Shown in pieces: positions 45,213 to 52,506 of a DNA stretch of 64,000 nt. Every line of letters begins with the position of its first letter. The first letter of the stretch is position 1. Position numbers and translations under genes: made by a program. The notes beneath the pieces are model-generated. The model was not told the DNA's origin. It did no database searches and saw only the letters and a program-made list of their open reading frames with translations. Origin of the DNA: an uncultured Hyphomicrobiales bacterium (GTDB taxonomy: Bacteria; Pseudomonadota; Alphaproteobacteria; Rhizobiales; Xanthobacteraceae); contig CAIRGJ010000054.1 of the NCBI GenBank assembly GCA_903878085.1, forward strand, positions 24,146 to 88,145, read 5' to 3'.

Positions 45213-45971
45213 ATGGCCGCATCCGACATCGAATGGACCGAAGCGACGTGGAATCCAATCGCCGGTTGCTCGGTGCTCTCGCCCGGCTGCACCAATTGCT
45301 ACGCCATGCGAATGGCGGCGCGGCTGCAGGCGATGGGCATGGCGAAATACGCTGGCACCACGCGCAAATCCGGCAAGCGCCATGTTTGGACTGGCCGCGT
45401 GAACATCGACAAGACGGCCCTTACCGCGCCGCTCGCTTGGAAGAAGCCGCAGCGCATCTTCGTCAATTCGATGTCGGACCTGTTCCAGGACAAAGCAGAC
45501 GAGAAATTCATCGGTAAGGTCTGGCGCGTGATGGAGCGGGCGCATTGGCATTCGTTCCAGGTTCTGACCAAGCGGCCTGAACGCATGCTGGAAATCCTGT
45601 CCAAGCCCGAGTTCCCGACACTTCCGAATGTCTGGCTCGGGACCTCGGTCGAGAGCGAAGATTATCTTGATCGCATAGACCTGCTGCGCCGGGTGCCGGC
45701 GCACATTCGCTTCATTTCGTTCGAGCCGCTGCTCGGCCCGATCGTCGATCCGGATTTGAGCGGTATTCATTGGGCGATCGTCGGCGGCGAATCCGGCCCG
45801 CGCGCGCGGCCGATGGAAACTTGGTGGGTCGAGGACTTGCGCGACGCCTGCCAGCGCCAGAATGTCGCGTTTTTCTTCAAGCAGTGGGGCGGGAAGCGGA
45901 AGAAGGCGACGGGACGGATGCTTGGAGATAGGACGTATGATGAGTATCCAAGCCACCCGGTGGCCCCATAG
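45213..45971 (+). CDS. DUF5131 (phage Gp37/Gp68) three-cysteine protein
   Basis: A 252-residue protein of the Gp37/Gp68 family first met in mycobacteriophages. WTEATWNPIAGCSVLSPGCTNCYAMRMAARL has Cys19, Cys26 and Cys29 in CX6CX2C spacing, a candidate [4Fe-4S] ligand set comparable to radical SAM clusters (CX3CX2C in the classical form). The rest (IFVNSMSDLFQDKADEKFIGKVWRVMERAHWHSFQVLTKRPERM, RFISFEPLLGPI, IVGGESGPRARPMETWWVEDLRDACQRQNVAFFFKQWGG) is the typical TIM-barrel-like body. It is the downstream partner of tcmP and would be SOS-induced with it. Enzymatic activity is unproven. Confidence 0.9.
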   Translation: MAASDIEWTEATWNPIAGCSVLSPGCTNCYAMRMAARLQAMGMAKYAGTTRKSGKRHVWTGRVNIDKTALTAPLAWKKPQRIFVNSMSDLFQDKADEKFIGKVWRVMERAHWHSFQVLTKRPERMLEILSKPEFPTLPNVWLGTSVESEDYLDRIDLLRRVPAHIRFISFEPLLGPIVDPDLSGIHWAIVGGESGPRARPMETWWVEDLRDACQRQNVAFFFKQWGGKRKKATGRMLGDRTYDEYPSHPVAP

Positions 45972-45979
45972 GCACTATA

Positions 45980-46020
45980 GGACGTTAGTCCTTGACACCA
46001 TAACGCTGCTCCGCTAATCT
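45980..46020 (+). promoter_or_regulatory. Promoter-like element, copy A, upstream of the HTH gene
   Basis: GGACGTTAGTCC inverted repeat at 45980-45991, TTGACA at 45992-45997, 17-bp spacer, TAATCT at 46015-46020. Related to the copies at 59127, 60021 and 60799 in palindrome, TTGACA, spacer length and parts of the spacer (ACGCTG...CCGC). It directly follows the stop of the DUF5131 gene and precedes the ATG at 46053. Confidence 0.65.
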
Positions 46021-46052
46021 CTGCATATCCTCCACAATTGAATCCGGTTGCC

Positions 46053-46796
46053 ATGACCCGCCGCTCATCGGTGCGCGCGCAGGCGCGCGAGAATTATTAC
46101 AGGTTGGCTGCGAAGGCCGCGCCAGCGGCGAGCGCAGCGACCACCCCCACCTCAGCGACCCCCACCCCCGACCCCTCCCCACTGCTCGCAAGTGCTCGCG
46201 GGGGAGGGGAGAAGAATGACCTCACCGCGCGGGTCCGCGCGTTGTACGAGGACTCAGCCGTGCCGGTGCGCGAGATTGCAGCGGTGGCCGGCGTCACCGA
46301 GCGCACGATCTACAAATACGTCGAGAAGCATCACTGGAAGCGGCGCTATCGCGTGGCGCCACGCGGCCATGAACAAGATTTGGCTGCCGCCGCTGCCAAT
46401 CGCGAACGGTGGCCGTCGCCGGACTTCGCGCCGGTGACGGGCGCCGGCGGGCGCTTCATCCGCCGCGACGACAAAGACAAGCCGTTCGCCACCGGGCTCA
46501 AGGCGACCGACCGCGCCGGCCGCCTTCGCGCCGCCGCCGGTTGCGGTGTGGCGGCGCAGCTTGGGTGCAAAGCCATGGCGCAGGCCGCGGCGGCGCAGCG
46601 GTGCGAACGTCAGATTGCCGCCATCGCGACGGTTAATCGAACTGTCAAAGACCTCAGGGCGTATCGTGATGCCTGCCGCGCCAAAGGGCAGCCCACCAAT
46701 GGCCGGATCGAGGGCCTTTTCATCCGCACCGTGGACGTCGCGGTGCAATGCTGGCAAGCGCTGCTGGCCGAGGATGACAGGGGCGCTAGCGCGTAA
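46053..46796 (+). CDS. HTH protein resembling phage/GTA small terminase subunit
   Basis: A 247-residue protein with an HTH at about residues 65-105: LTARVRALYEDSAVPVREIAAVAGVTERTIYKYVEKHHWKRRYRV. This region is similar in plan and wording to the HTH of the small-terminase-like gene at 61385 (AKQLYELTLTPVPDIAVMMGVSRRTLERWILEWNWTPR). The rest is alanine- and arginine-rich, with a helical C-terminus (QRCERQIAAIATVNRTVKDLRAYRDACRAKG...LFIRTVDVAVQCWQALL). A palindromic repeat is inserted in frame before the HTH. The ATG at 46053 is used; a TTG at 46038 is possible. A transcriptional regulator is the other reading. Confidence 0.65.
   Translation: MTRRSSVRAQARENYYRLAAKAAPAASAATTPTSATPTPDPSPLLASARGGGEKNDLTARVRALYEDSAVPVREIAAVAGVTERTIYKYVEKHHWKRRYRVAPRGHEQDLAAAAANRERWPSPDFAPVTGAGGRFIRRDDKDKPFATGLKATDRAGRLRAAAGCGVAAQLGCKAMAQAAAAQRCERQIAAIATVNRTVKDLRAYRDACRAKGQPTNGRIEGLFIRTVDVAVQCWQALLAEDDRGASA
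46172..46209. repeat. Palindromic repeat inside the HTH gene
   Basis: CCCCTCCCC at 46172-46180 and GGGGAGGGG at 46201-46209 around a loop containing two GCTCGC copies. Elements of this composition are usually intergenic in rhizobial genomes. Here it is translated as the low-complexity stretch PDPSPLLASARGGGEKND. Confidence 0.75.
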
Positions 46797-47601
46797 TAGG
46801 GACATCGTAGGCCTGCCGCGGGTGCGGGCCATAGGTGAAGTGCCACCATTCGCGGAAGTAATTCTTGAAGCCGTGCCGGCGCATGGCCTCGAGCAGAACG
46901 ACGCGGCCGTGGTTCTGCTCGGACGTGATGTTGCTGGCAAATGCGGAGCTCTTGCCGTCGAAGCAGTCGAATCCGGTGCCCATGTCGAGCGAATTGTCGG
47001 GCGCGCGTTGCGCCGCAGGTCCCGTGCAGGGGCCATAGGTGGCGCGCGCATCGAACGGCGGCGGCGTTGCGGCGGGCAGGCGGACCAGCGTCAGATCGAT
47101 CGCGGTGCCGGTCGAATGCGCCGACTGCGCGGCGATGTAGCCGAGCCCGAACAGCCTGCGTTTCTCCAGCGCCGGATAAAACCGCCTGGTCGGGTCGGAG
47201 CGCGCGCCATCGTTAGCCCAGCGCGCCATGGCGGCGACGGCGCGGGTGGGGCGGTAGCAGTCGTAAGTCTTGAGGCTGAGTCTTTCTCCTGGCGCATGAT
47301 CTTTTCCGAAAACCGGTTCCCACTTTTCGGGATCATGCGCGATGCGCGCGAGATCGGCCTGCACCTTGCGCAAGGCCAGCGCCACGTCGCGGCGCAGCAC
47401 GCATTCCGGCGCGTCGTAGCCCGGCAGCGGCTGGCCGGTGAAATTGTCGTGCGAGGCGTAGCGCATGTCCTGCGCGATGCTCGGGTCGATATCGCGCAGA
47501 TAGACGAAGCCGGATGGCAGCCTGTCGCGGGCCGCGGCCGGCGCCGTCAGCACAAGGCCGAGCAGCAAAGCGAGAAAGTTCCGCGTACCGATTCGATTCA
47601 T
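46786..47601 (-). CDS. VanX-like D-alanyl-D-alanine dipeptidase (M15D)
   Basis: A 271-residue zinc dipeptidase of family M15 with a signal peptide (residues 1-24, TAPAAA). Zinc ligands and catalytic residues are present: SAHSTGTAIDLTL (His and Asp of SxHxxGxxxD) and EWWHFTYG (catalytic Glu and zinc His). DMRYASHDNFTGQPLPGYDAPECVLRRDVALALRKVQADL and LKTYDCYRPTRAVA are family blocks. Between these two blocks about 20 extra residues (87-106, HDPEKWEPVFGKDHAPGE) are encoded by the dispersed palindromic element at 47292-47340. It probably trims or recycles cell-wall dipeptides in the periplasm. Its 3' end overlaps the HTH gene by 11 bp. Confidence 0.9.
   Translation of the reverse strand: MNRIGTRNFLALLLGLVLTAPAAARDRLPSGFVYLRDIDPSIAQDMRYASHDNFTGQPLPGYDAPECVLRRDVALALRKVQADLARIAHDPEKWEPVFGKDHAPGERLSLKTYDCYRPTRAVAAMARWANDGARSDPTRRFYPALEKRRLFGLGYIAAQSAHSTGTAIDLTLVRLPAATPPPFDARATYGPCTGPAAQRAPDNSLDMGTGFDCFDGKSSAFASNITSEQNHGRVVLLEAMRRHGFKNYFREWWHFTYGPHPRQAYDVPITR
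47292..47340. repeat. Dispersed palindromic element, copy 3, inside the dipeptidase gene
   Basis: GCGCATGATC and GATCATGCGC outer arms and CCGAAAA/TTTTCGG inner arms, nearly identical to the copy at 35175. It lies fully inside coding sequence and stays in frame. Confidence 0.85.
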
Positions 47602-47691
47602 GCGCGAAGTTTGCGCTTGAGCGCAGCCTCATACCACCCCCCGCGCTGTTCCCCATTGCAAAGACGGTCCGCGCGCGGCATCAAGCCCGTC

Positions 47692-49218
47692 ATGACTACG
47701 CGACACCCCAAGCCTAAGCACCACGCGCCGCCGGCGCGCGCGCTGACGCATCCCGAGGTCAAGGCCATCGTGGTCGGCATCATGCTGACGATGTTTTTAG
47801 GCGCCTTGGACCAGACCATCGTCGCCACCGCGCTGCCGACCATCGGCCGGCGTTTCAACAACCTCAACGATCTGTCCTGGGTGGTGACCGCCTATCTCTT
47901 GACCGGCACCGCGTCGACGCCGCTCTACGGCAAGCTGTCGGACATCTACGGCCGGCGCGGCGTGATGCTCACGGCGATCGGCATCTTCGTCGCCGGCTCG
48001 ATCGCCTGCGCGCTGGCGCCCAGCATGACCTTGCTGATTTTGGCCCGCGCGCTGCAAGGGCTCGGCGGCGGCGGGCTGATGGCGCTGGCGCAGACCATCA
48101 TCGCCGACATCGTCTCCCCGCGCGAACGCGGCCGCTATCAGGGCTACATCGGCGCGGTGTTTGCGACCTCGTCGGTCGGCGGGCCGGTGCTTGGCGGCTT
48201 TCTCACCGAGCATCTCGACTGGTCGTTCATCTTCTGGATCAACCTGCCGCTCGGCCTGGTCGCGCTCGGCATGACGTCGAGCGTGCTGCGCCTGGTGCCT
48301 TACGTGCCGCGCAAGCACCGGCTCGACATCATCGGCGCCGGCCTGATGATCGCGGCCTCGGTGGCCCTGCTGCTGGCGCTGTCGTGGGGCGGCCGGAATT
48401 ACGATTGGATCTCAGGCCCGATCGGCGCGCTGCTCCTGGGCTCCGCGGTGTTGTGGGGGCTGTTCGCGTGGCGGCTGGTGTCGACCGTCGAGCCGTTCTT
48501 GCCGCTGACCGTGCTCGGCAATCCGGTGGTGCGCTGCGCGGCGCTGGCCGGCGCCTGCAACATGGGCACGGTGGTCGGCATGACGATCTTTGTGCCGCTG
48601 TATTTCGAAGTGGTGCTGCATCTGTCGGCCAGCCAATCCGGCATGGCCTTGATCCCGCTGATGAGCGCCACCGTGGCGTCCTCCACCGCCACCGGCCGCT
48701 TGATGATGCATATGGAGCATTACAAGCGCATGCCGCTGATCGGGCTGACCGTCGCGATCTTGGCGCTCGGTCCGCTCGCCATCTGGCCGGGCTCGATGCC
48801 GATTGCGCTGGTGCTGCTGCTGCTGACGGTTATCGGCGCCGGCTTGGGCACGGTGTTTCCGGTCTCGACCGTATCCTTGCAGAACGCGGTGTCGCGCTCG
48901 CAGATGGGCGTCGCCACCGGCGCGGCAAATTTCTTCCGCGCGCTGTTCTCGGCGTTGGTGGTCGCAGTGCTGGGCGCAATCGTGCTCGGCGGGCTCGGCG
49001 GCGTCACGGGCATGTCGGTCGAGATGCTGGCGCGCACGGCGTCGGCCAATGAGCTGAGCTTCGCGTTCCGCTTCGTGTTCCTGGCTTGCGCGCTGGTGCT
49101 CACCTTCGGCATGGCATTCCTGATCTCGATGGAGCAACGCCCATTGAAGGGCCCAACGCCGCCGTCCGGCGGCGCGACCGCACCGTCGGCGCCGGCGACG
49201 CCGATCCCGTCGGCGTGA
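47692..49218 (+). CDS. MFS multidrug exporter, DHA2 (14-helix) family
   Basis: Proton-driven drug exporter of the EmrB/QacA group, 508 residues with about 14 hydrophobic helices. Motif A-like GKLSDIYGRRGVMLTAIGIF, motif D1 LGALDQTIVATALPTI at the first helix and motif C-like GYIGAVFATSSVGGPVLGGFLTEHLDWSFIFWINLPLG are all present. No EmrA-type periplasmic adaptor is adjacent. The ATG at 47692 (MTTRHPKPKHHAPPARALTHPEVKAIVVGIMLTMFLG) was used; a much longer open frame upstream crosses the antisense of the dipeptidase gene and is not real. Confidence 0.92.
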   Translation: MTTRHPKPKHHAPPARALTHPEVKAIVVGIMLTMFLGALDQTIVATALPTIGRRFNNLNDLSWVVTAYLLTGTASTPLYGKLSDIYGRRGVMLTAIGIFVAGSIACALAPSMTLLILARALQGLGGGGLMALAQTIIADIVSPRERGRYQGYIGAVFATSSVGGPVLGGFLTEHLDWSFIFWINLPLGLVALGMTSSVLRLVPYVPRKHRLDIIGAGLMIAASVALLLALSWGGRNYDWISGPIGALLLGSAVLWGLFAWRLVSTVEPFLPLTVLGNPVVRCAALAGACNMGTVVGMTIFVPLYFEVVLHLSASQSGMALIPLMSATVASSTATGRLMMHMEHYKRMPLIGLTVAILALGPLAIWPGSMPIALVLLLLTVIGAGLGTVFPVSTVSLQNAVSRSQMGVATGAANFFRALFSALVVAVLGAIVLGGLGGVTGMSVEMLARTASANELSFAFRFVFLACALVLTFGMAFLISMEQRPLKGPTPPSGGATAPSAPATPIPSA

Positions 49219-49403
49219 TTAGCGTGCCAGGCGATACATTGGGATCGTTATAAAGTAATACGAAGACGTTTTTACTGAGCTGTCATCTGCAAAGCTTTTT
49301 AGAGTCATTCCAATATTTGTTTCATCTGTTGACTCAGAATAATTGTCGGTCTCCAACTACCGATGCGGCGTGACCATCGCCGCGGAGCTTGGGGTGACTA
49401 TTC

Positions 49404-50339
49404 ATGTATCGAAGTGCGTTCATGCCCGCCAACTCTTGCGCGCGATCGCGCGTGGGCGCCTTCAGCTATAGCCGGGCGGCGTTGGCGGGAGCGGCAATAT
49501 TGTTCTGCTGCGCGAATGCTCACCCGGCCCGTGCGCAAGACAGCGCGTTTGGCGAAATCGAAACCAAATATATTTTCGGATTCACCGAGGGGTCCGGGAT
49601 CGGGTTGGAAGGCGAGAAGGAAGTCTCCATTGAGACCATCGGCCGCTTCGGTAAGCGCGACGGCAAATATTCGGCGACGGAGAGAAAACTCGAGTTCGAG
49701 CATACGCCGACACAGTTCATTCAATTGGAATTCGGCGCCCTGGTCGCAACGCACAACATCCAGAACGTCACCGATCTTGACGACCGCAAGCAGGCGGCCT
49801 TCGGCGGCATGTTCGGCGAGTTCAGGTATCTGTTGCTCGACCGCGGCCCGTCGTCGCCGGTTGGCATCACGCTTTCGGTCGAGCCGGTCTGGCGCCGCAT
49901 CGATGAAACCAGCGGCGCGCGGGTTACCAATTACGAGTTCGAGACCAAGCTCGCCTTTGACACGGCGCTCATCGAAAACCGGCTGTTTCTTGCGGTTAAT
50001 CTTCTGTACGAGCCGGAAACGACCCGCGCCGACGGCGTGTGGACAAACGAATCGACATTCGGCGGCTCGACGGCGCTGGCCTATCGGGTGGTGCCGACAG
50101 TGACGGTCGGCGCCGAGCTTTGGTATTTGCGGCACTACGACAGCATCGGGCCTAACAATTATACCGGCGACGCCGTGTTTATCGGCCCCACCTTGCATGT
50201 GCAGTTGACCCGCAAGGCTTTCATGACGGCGGCGTGGAACGCGCAGATCGCCGGCACCGAGATTGGCGGCGCAAGCCCGCTCAATCTCGCGGAATTCTCC
50301 CGCCATCGCGCCAAGCTCAAAGTGGCCGTGGAGTTCTAG
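49404..50339 (+). CDS. Putative outer-membrane beta-barrel protein
   Basis: A 311-residue exported protein with a long basic leader and signal (cleavage likely after HPARA, about residue 44). The mature chain alternates polar and hydrophobic residues with aromatic girdles (QFIQLEFGALVATHNIQNV, VGITLSVEPVWRRI, LFLAVNLLYEPETT, TVTVGAELWYLRHYDSI, AVFIGPTLHVQLTRKAFMTAAWNAQI) and ends with Phe, as beta-barrels often do. A cupredoxin gene follows 63 bp downstream, so metal-related function is possible. ATG codons at 49404 and 49422 are both plausible. The AT-rich 185 bp upstream (49219-49403) holds the promoter; no operator is assigned. Confidence 0.72.
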   Translation: MYRSAFMPANSCARSRVGAFSYSRAALAGAAILFCCANAHPARAQDSAFGEIETKYIFGFTEGSGIGLEGEKEVSIETIGRFGKRDGKYSATERKLEFEHTPTQFIQLEFGALVATHNIQNVTDLDDRKQAAFGGMFGEFRYLLLDRGPSSPVGITLSVEPVWRRIDETSGARVTNYEFETKLAFDTALIENRLFLAVNLLYEPETTRADGVWTNESTFGGSTALAYRVVPTVTVGAELWYLRHYDSIGPNNYTGDAVFIGPTLHVQLTRKAFMTAAWNAQIAGTEIGGASPLNLAEFSRHRAKLKVAVEF

Positions 50340-50402
50340 GCCGGCGGCCCGCCACCAAACGGACCGCTCGGCAACACATCAAGTCAGCGAGGTTTCAAAA
50401 CG

Positions 50403-50747
50403 ATGACAGCAATCAACATAAGCCGCGTCGTGTTGCCGATCGTGGCGGCGCTAATTTGTTTTGGTGGCGGAGCACGCGCGCAAGAGGCCGTGACCATTCA
50501 GGTCTCGGTCAGAGATCATCGTTTCCAGCCGGCGGAAATTCACGCGCCGGCCAACAAGCCAATCATCCTGATCGTCAAGAATCTTGACCCGATTCCGATG
50601 GAGTTCGAGAGCATCACGCTCCGCGTTGAAAAAGTTGTCGTGGGCAACAGTGAAGGCACGATACGGCTGCGGCCGCTCGCGCCCGGCCGTTATAATTTCT
50701 TCGACGACTTTCGCCCCGAGACCAAAGGCGTCTTGGTTGCGCAGTAA
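50403..50747 (+). CDS. Periplasmic cupredoxin-domain protein
   Basis: A 114-residue protein with signal peptide (residues 1-26, ARA) and a cupredoxin_1-like beta sandwich: VTIQVSVRDHRFQPAEIHAPANKPIILIVKNLDPIPMEFESITLRVEKVVVGNSEGTIRLRPLAPGRYNFFDDF. The usual blue-copper Cys is missing, as in the P19/EfeO-type group tied to iron and copper handling; the Met, Glu and His residues could bind metal instead. No permease gene (FTR1/EfeU) follows. The stop codon is within the first unit of a 19-bp tandem repeat. Confidence 0.8.
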   Translation: MTAINISRVVLPIVAALICFGGGARAQEAVTIQVSVRDHRFQPAEIHAPANKPIILIVKNLDPIPMEFESITLRVEKVVVGNSEGTIRLRPLAPGRYNFFDDFRPETKGVLVAQ

Positions 50748-50786
50748 GGTCTTTGTTGCGCAGTAAGGTCTTGGTCGCGCAACAAG
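50730..50786. repeat. Three tandem 19-bp units at the cupredoxin gene end
   Basis: Units of GTCTTKGTYGCGCARYAAG-type sequence at 50730-50748, 50749-50767 and 50768-50786. The first contains the native stop codon, the second would also encode VAQ-stop, and the third has diverged. A local duplication of the gene end. Confidence 0.85.
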
Positions 50787-50794
50787 GCGAAAAG

Positions 50795-50824
50795 CAAAAA
50801 CCCCGGCGCGAAGGCCGGGGTTTC
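50795..50824. terminator. Bidirectional rho-independent terminator
   Basis: CCCCGGC (50801-50807), loop GCGAAG, GCCGGGG (50814-50820) flanked by an A-run and a T-run, between the convergent cupredoxin and Liv-binding genes. It suits both directions. Confidence 0.85.
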
Positions 50825-50853
50825 CACTTTCTAGCGCTTAGAGTTCGCCGCTG

Positions 50854-52098
50854 TTATTCGCAGAACTTGCAGGGCGGGAAGTCGCGGCTGTAGACCGGCT
50901 GCGCCAGGAATTTTTCTTTGCCGTAGGTCCAGAACTGGCTGACCTTCGGATAGGTCTTGACCACGGTGTTCCAGAGCTCCGGTTTGTCGTAGCCGAACAA
51001 CTGCTTCTTCTCGACCTTCTTGATGTAGATGTCCTGGACCGGGTTGCGCATTTCGTCGAACGAGACGGGGCCGCGCGGCGTGTCGATCTTGAGCGCGGAC
51101 ATCATCTTGAGGAAGTCTTCGGCACCCGGCCATTTGCCGCCAGTCTTTTTGTAGACTTCGTGGATCATCTTCGCGGTCGAATAGTTGCTCTCCGAGAAGT
51201 AGGACGGCACCTTGCCGTATTTGGCGCGGTAGGCCTTGACGAACTTTTCGTTGGCTGGCGTCTCCAGCGCGGCGCTGTATTGCAACGCCGAGAAGTCGCC
51301 GATGACTTCATCGGACATGAAGGGCAAGGCGAACTCGTCATAGCTGGTGCCGCCGCCGAGAATCGTCTTTTTGTAGCCGGCCGCGCGTAACTGCTTGGGG
51401 AACTGCGCTGCCATCGGTCCCACCATCAACGAGAACACCGCGTCGGCGTCGCCTTTGATCGTGCTGATGTACGGTCCGAAGTCCTTGTTGCCGAGCGTCG
51501 GCCAGATCTTCTGGATCACCTTGCCGCCGCAATCCTCGAAGGCTTTCTGAAAGCCGCCAGCCGCCTCGTAACCGAATGCGTAATCGGCGGCGACCGTGAC
51601 GACTTTTTTGTAACCTTGGTCGCAGGCCCAGGCGCCGAGCGCATGATGCGGCTGCGAGCTCGACCAGCCGGTGCGGAAGAAATACGGATACTTGCTGGCG
51701 TCGCGTTGCGTCAGGTCGTCGGAGGCCGGAATCGAGGCGAGGTAGACCGTCTTCTCGGTGGTGCTGACCGGCGCCAGCGCGTAGCCGGTCGAGGCCAGCA
51801 CGCCGCCGACGAACATCTGCACCTTGTCGCTGAGAATGAGCTTCTTGGCCTTGGTGACGCCAAGGTCTGGCTTGGCCTGATCGTCTTCGACGATCAGTTT
51901 CACTTTGGCGCCGGCGAAGTCGCCGTTGACCTCGTCGAGATACATCTGAAAGCCGTCGACCATGTCCTTGCCGACCTGGGCAAAGCCGCCGGTCATCGGC
52001 GCGATGAAGCCGATGTTGAGGTCTTCGGCCAGCGCAGGCGCCGCCGTAGCGAGCGACAGCGCCGTGCCTAAGAGCAATACGGTCCTTGAAAATCTCAT
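50854..52098 (-). CDS. Liv-type branched-chain amino acid/amide ABC substrate-binding protein
   Basis: Periplasmic type I binding protein, 414 residues; signal peptide residues 1-24 (TAAPALA). LNIGFIAPMTGGFAQVGKDMVDGFQMYLDEVNGDFAGAKVKLIVEDDQAKPDLGVTKAKKLI is the LivK/Peripla_BP_6 start, followed by FVGGVLASTGYALAPV and VVTVAADYAFGYEAAGGFQKAF. The C-terminus ends in a short Cys pair (PPCKFCE), which is unusual for the family. GGGAGG supports the ATG at 52098. No permease or ATPase genes are adjacent; other Liv components must be elsewhere. Ligands in this branch are often aromatic or amide compounds. Confidence 0.9.
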   Translation of the reverse strand: MRFSRTVLLLGTALSLATAAPALAEDLNIGFIAPMTGGFAQVGKDMVDGFQMYLDEVNGDFAGAKVKLIVEDDQAKPDLGVTKAKKLILSDKVQMFVGGVLASTGYALAPVSTTEKTVYLASIPASDDLTQRDASKYPYFFRTGWSSSQPHHALGAWACDQGYKKVVTVAADYAFGYEAAGGFQKAFEDCGGKVIQKIWPTLGNKDFGPYISTIKGDADAVFSLMVGPMAAQFPKQLRAAGYKKTILGGGTSYDEFALPFMSDEVIGDFSALQYSAALETPANEKFVKAYRAKYGKVPSYFSESNYSTAKMIHEVYKKTGGKWPGAEDFLKMMSALKIDTPRGPVSFDEMRNPVQDIYIKKVEKKQLFGYDKPELWNTVVKTYPKVSQFWTYGKEKFLAQPVYSRDFPPCKFCE

Positions 52099-52506
52099 GA
52101 GCCATCCTCCCGATTGAAGGCCCGTCATCCCTTCTTGTCGTGGATGGACGAAGCCAGTTGCAGCGTTTCCCGATGCACTAACGGTATCATCGCGCCCCCA
52201 GAGGCGGAAGCCTGCTCGGGGCGCGGATGTGCCGTATTTATCGGCGGTGCCGGAGGCTTAGATTTCAGCGGCTGAAATTTAGTCCTTCATAATGCCGCCG
52301 TTGCGTCGTTCGACGGCGGCCTGCTGTCGTTCGGCCTGGGTATTCATTAGTTTGACGCGCGACCCGAAGCGGACGTCACGGCGGATTTCATCTAGGACAT
52401 TTCCTGAACTTCACACCTTGCGCTTGGCTTTCAGGCAATCTGGGAAATCGCTACGCTTGTGTGTCGTTCGGCGTTCATCCGGGAATCCCGGGAAAGGACT
52501 GATGCC
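52099..52506. other. Intergenic region with a decayed pirin fragment
   Basis: About 400 bp between divergent genes. It holds the promoter for the Liv-type gene near 52100-52200 and a minus-strand remnant of a pirin gene (52279-52347, listed separately). ATCCGGGAATCCCGGGA near 52478-52494 is a small palindromic repeat just before the amidohydrolase start. Nothing else is recognisable. Confidence 0.5.
52279..52347 (-). pseudogene. 3' fragment of a pirin-like gene
   Basis: On the minus strand this reads MNTQAERQQAAVERRNGGIMKD-stop. The intact pirin gene at 54300 ends VMNTQAELHQAITELRNGSFIKD-stop. The match covers the whole C-terminal helix including the stop, but upstream the similarity is lost within a few codons. 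It is a leftover of a second pirin gene copy, not an expressed gene. Confidence 0.7.

Noticed and set aside
44348..45971. Classical restriction-modification system
   Set aside because: TcmP has methyltransferase motifs, but no restriction endonuclease fold is visible in the partner or neighbours.
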